Source: Mycobacterium sp. 852002-40037_SCH5390672 (GTDB taxonomy: Bacteria > Actinomycetota > Actinomycetes > Mycobacteriales > Mycobacteriaceae). Taken from it: DNA of 64,000 nucleotides. The notes under the pieces are model-generated. The model saw only the letters and a list, made by a program, of their open reading frames with translations, did not search any database and was not told where the DNA came from. The stretch spans positions 1 through 64,000 of the forward strand of contig NZ_LZTA01000078.1 of NCBI RefSeq assembly GCF_001665875.1, given 5' to 3'. Within the stretch, counting starts at the first letter, position 1. Each line of letters opens with the position of its first letter. This document shows positions 58,601-64,000 of the stretch, piece by piece. The position numbers and the translations under genes were made by a program.

Positions 58601-59266
58601 CACGGGCGCTTCGGCGGCGCCTCCGGCCCCGACCGGCAGCGCATCCGAAGGCCTAGGCTCCGGCGGAAGCGCACCCAGGTCGTCGCGGGCGTCCGCTGCG
58701 GTGCGCACGGCGTAGACCAGGGCCGCGATACCCGCGGGCCATAACAGACTCACCGCGATCTGCAGCGGACCGTCCGAGAAGAACACCGGCGGCGCCTGCG
58801 TGACGTATGCGACCGACGGGCTTTTCGTCAGCGGTACCGCATCGAAGTCCAGGGCGCCATAGCTCAGCCGCACCAACCCGGCGCCCACCGCAGAGGCCGC
58901 GGCGGCGGCCGCCGCCATGCCGGTCGACAGGGCGATCACCATCCCCGGCCCGCGGTGCTCGCGCCACTGCCACACCCCCACCGAGGCCACCACCGCCAGC
59001 ACGGTCAGCAGCCCCAGCATCAGGGCCGGTGCGACGAAGAAGTGCTCGGACTCGTTGCCCAGATAGTCATGTACCCGCTCGCCCGAGCGGGTGAGTGCCA
59101 CCACGGCGCGAATCGGCGGGGCGATCCACGCCCACAGGCCGCCGATCGCCAGACCGGTTGCCGCCGACCCCAGGGCGACGATCAGGAGCGCGCGCACTCG
59201 CGTCCGGCGGGAAACGGTGGCGGGTGTGGAGAAATCCGCGGCGCCCGTCTTGGCCTGCTCGGTCAC
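58595..59266 (-). CDS. DUF2567 membrane protein (Rv1591-like)
   Basis: The 223-residue protein starts at GTG 59266 ([11 protein letters not shown]), following GGAG. Four hydrophobic segments (about 23-45, 78-98, 110-132, 168-190) flank an extracytoplasmic loop. The GTG overlaps the bsaP stop by four bases, so it belongs to the bioB-bsaP operon. The function is unknown. Confidence 0.85.
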   Translation of the reverse strand: MTEQAKTGAADFSTPATVSRRTRVRALLIVALGSAATGLAIGGLWAWIAPPIRAVVALTRSGERVHDYLGNESEHFFVAPALMLGLLTVLAVVASVGVWQWREHRGPGMVIALSTGMAAAAAAASAVGAGLVRLSYGALDFDAVPLTKSPSVAYVTQAPPVFFSDGPLQIAVSLLWPAGIAALVYAVRTAADARDDLGALPPEPRPSDALPVGAGGAAEAPVS

Positions 59267-59490
59267 CGCTGCGTCTCCAGATCGGCGGAATCGACCTCGC
59301 CGTGCCTCGAGCAGCGCGCCCGCCAGCCGTCGGGGCGAACCTGCACCACCATCCGGCGCCCGCATGCCGCGCAGAACCGGGGAGGCTCAAGACCCAACCG
59401 GGCCGCTGTCGGCACTGAGGTGCCCCCTAATTCCCCGGTGTAGACGTTGTAGACGCCGGCACTGACCGCAGCGCCCAGATCGCCAACCAC
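59263..59490 (-). CDS. bsaP: Biotin synthase auxiliary protein BsaP (Rv1590-like)
   Basis: The 75-residue protein has Cys40, Cys43, Cys60 and His63 (FCAACG...CSRH), a probable metal or Fe-S site. The M. tuberculosis homologue was reported to be required for BioB to turn dethiobiotin into biotin. It lies 33 bp after bioB on the same strand. The GTG start follows GGAG by a short 4-nt gap. Confidence 0.85.
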   Translation of the reverse strand: MVGDLGAAVSAGVYNVYTGELGGTSVPTAARLGLEPPRFCAACGRRMVVQVRPDGWRARCSRHGEVDSADLETQR

Positions 59491-59523
59491 AAGTCTCCAA
59501 CCCCCTAGCCGCGGCAGCCGGCC

Positions 59524-60561
59524 CTACAAACTGGCGTTGAGCCCCTTGAGGGGCATCTGCAGGTCGTCGAGCAATTCCAGGTCGGATTCGGCGGGACGAC
59601 CCAGCGTGGTCAGGTAATTGCCGACGATCACGGCGTTGATACCGCCCAGGATGCCCTTCTTGGCGCCCAGGTCGCCCAGGGTGATCTCGCGGCCGCCGGC
59701 AAACCGCAGCATGGTGCGCGGCAGCGCCAGGCGGAAGGCGGCCACCGACTTCAGCGCTTCGCTCGCCGGCATCACTTCCAGGTCGCCGAACGGGGTGCCG
59801 GGACGCGGGTTGAGGAAGTTCAGCGGCACCTCGTCGGGGCCGAGTTCGGCCAGTTCGGCGGCGAATTCCGCCCGCTGCTCGAGGGTCTCTCCCATGCCCA
59901 GGATGCCGCCGCAGCAGACCTCCATGCCGGCGTCGCGGACCATCGACAATGTCTCCCAACGCTCTTCCCAGCTGTGGGTGGTCACGACGTTGGTGAAGAA
60001 CGAGCGGGCGGTCTCGAGGTTGTGGTTGTAGCGGTGCACGCCCATCGCGGAGAGCTGCTCGACCTGTTCGGCGGTCAGCATGCCCAGCGAGCAGGCGATG
60101 TTGATCTCGACCTCGTTGCGGATCGCCTCGATACCGGCCGCAACCTGGGCCAGCAACCGCTCGTCGGGGCCGCGCACCGCGGCAACGATGCAGAATTCGG
60201 TGGCGCCGGACTTAGCGGTTTGCTTGGCCGCCTCCACCAAGCTGGGAATGTCCAACCGGGCACTGCGCACCGGCGACGCGAACAGCCCCGACTGCGAGCA
60301 GAAGTGACAGTCCTCCGGGCAGCCGCCGGTCTTCAGGCTGATGATGCCCTCGACCTCGACCTCGGGGCCGCACCAGCGCATCCGCACCTCGTGGGCCAGC
60401 GCCAGCAGTTCATCGAGCCGGTCGTCGGACAGCTGCAGCACCCGCAGCACCTGGTCCCTGCTCAATCCCTGGCCGTCCTCCAGCACCTGCCGCCGGGCCA
60501 CCGCCAAGATGTCCTCGTCGTTGCCGATTTCGTCCGTCGGTCGAGTTGCCGCTTGAGTCAC
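59524..60561 (-). CDS. bioB: Biotin synthase
   Basis: The 345-residue radical SAM enzyme inserts sulfur into dethiobiotin. Cys81, Cys85 and Cys88 ([14 protein letters not shown]) bind the [4Fe-4S] cluster; [18 protein letters not shown] and RPGTPF bind SAM and the second cluster. GTG 60561 ([10 protein letters not shown]) follows GGGGAG by seven bases and matches the M. tuberculosis start; 37 more open codons upstream are not conserved. Confidence 0.97.
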   Translation of the reverse strand: MTQAATRPTDEIGNDEDILAVARRQVLEDGQGLSRDQVLRVLQLSDDRLDELLALAHEVRMRWCGPEVEVEGIISLKTGGCPEDCHFCSQSGLFASPVRSARLDIPSLVEAAKQTAKSGATEFCIVAAVRGPDERLLAQVAAGIEAIRNEVEINIACSLGMLTAEQVEQLSAMGVHRYNHNLETARSFFTNVVTTHSWEERWETLSMVRDAGMEVCCGGILGMGETLEQRAEFAAELAELGPDEVPLNFLNPRPGTPFGDLEVMPASEALKSVAAFRLALPRTMLRFAGGREITLGDLGAKKGILGGINAVIVGNYLTTLGRPAESDLELLDDLQMPLKGLNASL

Positions 60562-60695
60562 CAGGTACTCCCCTGCCTCATCTTCGTGTCCGCGCGTGGG
60601 GACACATCTGCCACGTGGTGATGGCAGCGTGAATGTAAAGGTGTTCAAAGTAGGGTAACGGCCGAAGGACACGACCTACCTCTGGGTATACGACC

Positions 60696-60881
60696 ATGGT
60701 GACTCCGCACGTCGAATTCCTGGCACACCATTACCTCCTGTTGGCGGCGCCGGCGTTCCTGCCTGCGGTGATCGTCGTCGGGGTGATTTTGTTCATCGCG
60801 CTGCGCGACCGTCGCGAGGGCCGGAACACAACGAAGGCCTCGACGGACGCCTCCCATCCCGACACGCCCGACAAAAAGTGA
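60696..60881 (+). CDS. Small single-pass membrane protein
   Basis: The 61-residue frame has one hydrophobic helix (about 12-37, LLLAAPAFLPAVIVVGVILFIALR) followed by a basic, then polar tail (RDRREGRN...PDTPDKK). There is no ribosome-binding site, and ATG 60696 or GTG 60699 could start it. Its place before the His-rich membrane cassette, same strand, suggests an accessory subunit. No family is recognised. Confidence 0.6.
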   Translation: MVTPHVEFLAHHYLLLAAPAFLPAVIVVGVILFIALRDRREGRNTTKASTDASHPDTPDKK

Positions 60882-60998
60882 TTGACGAGGCCTGTAGCGG
60901 GGCATTAAACAAACAATCACGAACCTACTTGGCAGTAATAAGCGGTTGACTTCAATCGGATCCTCCGGGGCGGCCCGGCGCGGTTGGGAGGCACAACG

Positions 60999-62831
60999 AT
61001 GCGGTCGAACGAACTGACAATTGTCGCTGAGGCACCGGCACGCGGTGCGGGACTGAATCAGGTGATCGGGCTCTCGATCGCCGCGGTGGTGATCACCCTG
61101 CTGTTGCTGTGGGTGGGCCATGCCCACCGCACCCACCGCATCGAGTGGTTGACCCGCACCGCCGACAGGGTGGGCGACAAGTTTCACCGGCCCGGTTGGG
61201 TCGCCCTGCCGGTTCTGGTGTTCACCACGTCGATCATCTGCGCGCTGTTCGGGTTCATCTGGGACGTCAGCTGGCATATCGGCAACGGCCGCGACCCCGG
61301 CCCGTTGGCCAACCCGGCGCACTACTTCATCATCATCGGATTGTTCGGAATCTTCCTGGGCGGAATGACGGCGGTCGTGCTGCCGTTCGACAAGCCCGGC
61401 CCGGCGGCGGTGCGCATCACGCGCAACTGGCACGCGCCGGTGGGCGGCGTGCTGATGGCCGGTTGCGGGCTGTACGCGATGATCGGGTTCCCGCTCGACG
61501 ACATCTGGCACCGCATCTTCGGCCAGGACGTAACTCTTTGGGGCCCAACACATCTGATGATGATCGGCGGCGCCTGTTTCTCGCTGTTCGCGGTGCTGAT
61601 GCTGGAGCGTGAGGGTGAGGCCGACGAAGGCGAGGAGGTCTACCACGGCGTCTTCATCACCTTCCTGCGCTACCTGTCCTTCGGCGGCATGTTCATCGGC
61701 CTGTCGGTGTACCAAATCGAATACGACTTCGGCGTCGAGCAATTCCGGCTCGTTCTGCAGCCGATGATGATCGCCGCGGCGGCGGCGCTGGCAGCGGTCG
61801 CCGCCCGCATCACCATGGGCCGGGGAGCGGCCCTGATCGCGGCCGTCTTCGCCATCGCCCTGCGCGGTGGCGTCGCCCTGCTGGTCGGGCCGGTCCTCGG
61901 GGCCCCGATCAACTGGTTCCCGCTCTATCTCGGCCCCGCGCTGGCGGTCGAGGTGATCGCGCTGACTCCGCTTTTCAAGCGCCCCATCGTTTTCGGCGCC
62001 GTCGCGGGCCTGGGCGTGGGCACCATCGGGCTGTGGCTGGAGTCGCTGTGGGTGTCGGCGGTGTACCACTACCCCTGGCCGGTCAGCATGTGGGGCGAGG
62101 CCCTGGCCATGGCGGTGCCGGTCGCGGTTCTGATGGGCATGTGCGGTGCGTTGTTCGGCTTGGTGCTCACCGGGCAGCGGCTCCCGAGCCGCGCCGCCGG
62201 CATCTCGGTGATCGTGGCGACGGTGCTGGTGATCGGCGGCGCTGTGGCCAACGGGCTGCACATCGTGGTGCCGCGGCAGAACAACGCCACCATCACCCTG
62301 ACCGACGTGCCCAGCGCACCCGGGAAACGCATGGTGTCAGCCGATATTCAACTCCAACCGGCCGACATGGTCAGCGCGCACCCGGACTGGGTGACCATCC
62401 TGTCCTGGCAGGGCCGGATGGAGAACGATCGCGGTCTGCAGATCGACCGGCTCGACAAGGTCGGACCCGGCCACTACCGGTCCACTCGGCCGCTGCCGGT
62501 GTGGGGATCGTGGAAGACCCTGCTGCGGGTCCAGGACGGCTACACGATGACCGCGGTGCCGATCTACGAACCGGCCGATGACGCCATTCCGGCGCCCGAG
62601 GTTCCCGCGCTGTCGGCGATGAACCGGCCGTTCGTGCAGGAGATCACCATTCTGCAGCGCGAACGCGACCAGAACGCCCCGGTGTGGTTGTTCACCGCCG
62701 GCTCCTTCGTGGTGCTGTTCCTGACGCTGATGGTGATCGCCGGCCTGACGTGGGGCGCGGGCCGGCTCGGCTACGCGGTCACCGAACCCGAACCCGTCGA
62801 GGACAAGCAACAGATCCCCCGGGCGGCGTGA
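60999..62831 (+). CDS. His-rich polytopic membrane protein of unknown function
   Basis: The 610-residue protein starts at ATG 60999, seven bases after GGGAGG. About eleven transmembrane helices occupy 20-420; a beta-rich extracytoplasmic domain (about 425-575) and a last helix (577-600) follow. Conserved-looking His residues sit at membrane borders: H93 (DVSWHIGNGRDP), H108 (NPAHYF), H145 (NWHAPVGG), H171 (DDIWHRIFG) and H185 (GPTHLMMIGG). The pattern suggests heme or copper binding. I do not know a characterised member. It is followed 4 bp later by a cupredoxin-like lipoprotein. Confidence 0.8.
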   Translation: MRSNELTIVAEAPARGAGLNQVIGLSIAAVVITLLLLWVGHAHRTHRIEWLTRTADRVGDKFHRPGWVALPVLVFTTSIICALFGFIWDVSWHIGNGRDPGPLANPAHYFIIIGLFGIFLGGMTAVVLPFDKPGPAAVRITRNWHAPVGGVLMAGCGLYAMIGFPLDDIWHRIFGQDVTLWGPTHLMMIGGACFSLFAVLMLEREGEADEGEEVYHGVFITFLRYLSFGGMFIGLSVYQIEYDFGVEQFRLVLQPMMIAAAAALAAVAARITMGRGAALIAAVFAIALRGGVALLVGPVLGAPINWFPLYLGPALAVEVIALTPLFKRPIVFGAVAGLGVGTIGLWLESLWVSAVYHYPWPVSMWGEALAMAVPVAVLMGMCGALFGLVLTGQRLPSRAAGISVIVATVLVIGGAVANGLHIVVPRQNNATITLTDVPSAPGKRMVSADIQLQPADMVSAHPDWVTILSWQGRMENDRGLQIDRLDKVGPGHYRSTRPLPVWGSWKTLLRVQDGYTMTAVPIYEPADDAIPAPEVPALSAMNRPFVQEITILQRERDQNAPVWLFTAGSFVVLFLTLMVIAGLTWGAGRLGYAVTEPEPVEDKQQIPRAA

Positions 62832-62835
62832 ATCC

Positions 62836-63198
62836 ATGACACTTCGCGGCACCGTCATCGCGGCGTGGACGGCGGCGCTGGTCTGCGGCCTGGTCGGCTG
62901 TGGCGGTTCCACCAATAAGGCCCCGGCCGCACCGCTGGCGGTCGACGTGACCATCGCCAACGGGCAGGTAACGCCCACCAACGCCACGCTGCAGGCCAAG
63001 GTGCATCAGCAGATCACCCTGCACGTGACCAGCGACGCCACCGACGAGCTCCACGTGCATTCGACGCCCGACCACAAATTCCAGGTCGCGGCCGCACCCA
63101 ACCAGACGTTCCAGTTCGCCGTCGACGTTCCCGGCAACGTCGCGGTCGAGCTGCACCATCTGGACCGCACCGTCGCAACCATCCAAGTACAGCCGTGA
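62836..63198 (+). CDS. Cupredoxin-like lipoprotein
   Basis: The 120-residue protein has a signal peptide ending in lipobox LVGC (Cys22). The mature part is a compact beta sandwich: VDVTIANGQVTPTNATLQ, then TDELHVHSTPDH and VPGNVAVELHHLDRTVATIQV, as in cupredoxin-like domains. His residues in ELHVH and ELHHLD could bind copper; the usual Cys ligand is missing. It is coupled to the next gene by a GTGA overlap. Confidence 0.82.
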   Translation: MTLRGTVIAAWTAALVCGLVGCGGSTNKAPAAPLAVDVTIANGQVTPTNATLQAKVHQQITLHVTSDATDELHVHSTPDHKFQVAAAPNQTFQFAVDVPGNVAVELHHLDRTVATIQVQP

Positions 63199-64000
63199 GC
63201 TCCGCCGCTGCGGCGGTGGTGCTCGCGCACGGCCTCGGTGGTTCAGGTGACCTTCCGGTGCCGTATGCCTACGCGATGGTCGGGGCGGCATGGGCATTGA
63301 CGTTCACGTTCGCGCTCGTGGCGTTCGCGTGGCGACAGCCGCGGTTCGATCCGCTCAAGCCGGGCCGGCCCTTGCCGACGGCGCTGACGACGTTCGTCGA
63401 CTCCCCGGTGACCCGGTGGTCGGCGGCCGCGCCGGCCCTGGTGTTCGCGGCGTGGGCGGTGGCCGCCGGGGTGTGGGGTCCCGAATCGGATTCCAACGCA
63501 CTGCTCGGCGCGTTCTACGTGCTGCTGTGGGTCGGGCTGGTGGCGCTGTCGCTGGCCATCGGGCCCGTGTGGCGGGTGATTTCGCCGATGCGCACGGTGT
63601 ATCTGCTGCTGCGGCGCATCACCCCGGAGCGGCTCGGCCGGCCACGGCTGTCCTACCCCGAAGGCTGGGGCTATCGGCCCGCCGCATTCGGCCTGTTCGC
63701 CTTCGTCTGGATGGAGCTGGCCAGCCCGAACCCGGCGTCACTGCCTTGGGTCAGGACGTGGATAGCCGCCTACGCCGTGCTGATGCTGGCCGGTGCGTGG
63801 CTGTGCGGACAGCGCTGGCTGGCCCGCGCCGACCCGTTCGGCGTGTACAGCATGGCCGTCTCGCGGCTCTCGCCGTTTCGCCGCAACGCGGAGACTCAAA
63901 AGATCGTTATCGGAAACCCGCTCGACCATCTGCCGTCGCTGCCGGTGCGGCCGGGCGTCGTGGTGCTGCTGGCGGTGCTGCTCGGATCGACGGCGTTCGA
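63195..64000 (+). CDS. Polytopic membrane protein, 3' truncated by window edge
   Basis: GTG 63195 overlaps the lipoprotein stop (GTGA) and the frame stays open to the last base, giving at least 268 residues. The N-terminus VVLAHGLGGSGDLPVPY precedes the first helix (YAMVGAAWALTFTFALVAFAW). Helices follow near 75-95, 105-127, 165-180 and 188-205, with a basic loop (VSRLSPFRRNAE). The family is not recognised. Cotranslation with a cupredoxin-like lipoprotein suggests metal or redox handling in the envelope. Confidence 0.8.
   Translation, partial: MSSAAAAVVLAHGLGGSGDLPVPYAYAMVGAAWALTFTFALVAFAWRQPRFDPLKPGRPLPTALTTFVDSPVTRWSAAAPALVFAAWAVAAGVWGPESDSNALLGAFYVLLWVGLVALSLAIGPVWRVISPMRTVYLLLRRITPERLGRPRLSYPEGWGYRPAAFGLFAFVWMELASPNPASLPWVRTWIAAYAVLMLAGAWLCGQRWLARADPFGVYSMAVSRLSPFRRNAETQKIVIGNPLDHLPSLPVRPGVVVLLAVLLGSTAF

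Noticed and set aside
60630-60660. Possible BioQ-type operator upstream of bioB (TGAA...TTCA and GTT...AAC half-sites)
   Set aside because: Arms are only four to five bases and do not match a motif I can state with confidence.

Overview
The window is high-GC actinobacterial DNA whose gene content and order match a Mycobacterium chromosome. Read in reverse, it follows the M. tuberculosis stretch bioB (Rv1589) to capA/Rv1634/uvrB (about Rv1635c). Non-colinear genes (a kinase/FHA-ABC pair, a DNA-repair cassette, a tRNA-linked patch and a copper-like membrane cassette) indicate a non-tuberculous Mycobacterium. The species cannot be named from sequence alone. Rv numbers are recalled homologies, not search results.

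Layout. 1-4.4 kb: end of a membrane mannosyltransferase, an MFS exporter, uvrB. 4.4-13.5 kb: a block mostly absent from the M. tuberculosis order. It holds a PknF-like Ser/Thr kinase divergent from an Rv1747-like FHA-FHA-ABC transporter, a DUF402 protein, a three-gene repair cassette (ATP-dependent ligase, LigD-type prim-pol, Fpg/Nei glycosylase) and a small secreted protein. 13.5-19.1 kb: coaE, rpsA, polA. 19.2-21.7 kb: a DUF35/thiolase pair and the ANTAR regulator pdtaR. 21.8-23.6 kb: a tRNA with anticodon CAA, followed 1.48 kb later by a degenerate copy of its 3' half; between them are an ANTAR remnant and a SnoaL-like gene, so this looks like an old integration scar. 23.8-31.8 kb: a membrane adenylyl cyclase, an HdeD-like protein and cydABDC (cytochrome bd oxidase plus its assembly transporter). 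31.8-44 kb, minus strand: a maleylpyruvate-isomerase-fold protein, a DUF2156-like membrane protein, tesB1, pyk, a DUF2752 protein, lgt, trpA, trpB, trpC, a Trp-associated membrane protein, trpE. 44-52.3 kb: bcpB, chaA and the his operon hisD-C-B-H-A-impA-F-I. 52.3-57.1 kb: an F420-type nitroreductase-fold protein, nadABC and their repressor nrtR. 57.2-60.6 kb: a secretory-lipase-family protein, a DUF2567 protein, bsaP and bioB. 60.7-64 kb: a small membrane protein and a translationally coupled cassette of a His-rich polytopic protein, a cupredoxin-like lipoprotein and a third membrane protein cut by the window edge.

How the genes work together. Most of the window is core anabolism (Trp, His, NAD, biotin, CoA), DNA replication and repair (UvrB, PolA, Lig/Pol/Fpg), translation (S1) and respiration (CydABDC). 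Tight 1-4 nt stop/start overlaps show coupled operons. hisA should encode PriA, which also covers the TrpF step missing from the trp cluster. A perfect palindrome sits across the nrtR and nadA promoters. Several genes have a TANNNT box 6-8 nt before the start codon, the usual layout of mycobacterial leaderless transcripts; one of these appears to start with ATT.

Most unusual features: the short-variable-arm tRNA-Leu-like gene with its att-like duplication; a 54-bp repeat family found both between genes and in frame inside CydC; a palindrome family at two operon fronts; the Ku-less ligase/polymerase/glycosylase cassette; and the His-rich membrane/cupredoxin cassette at the right edge.
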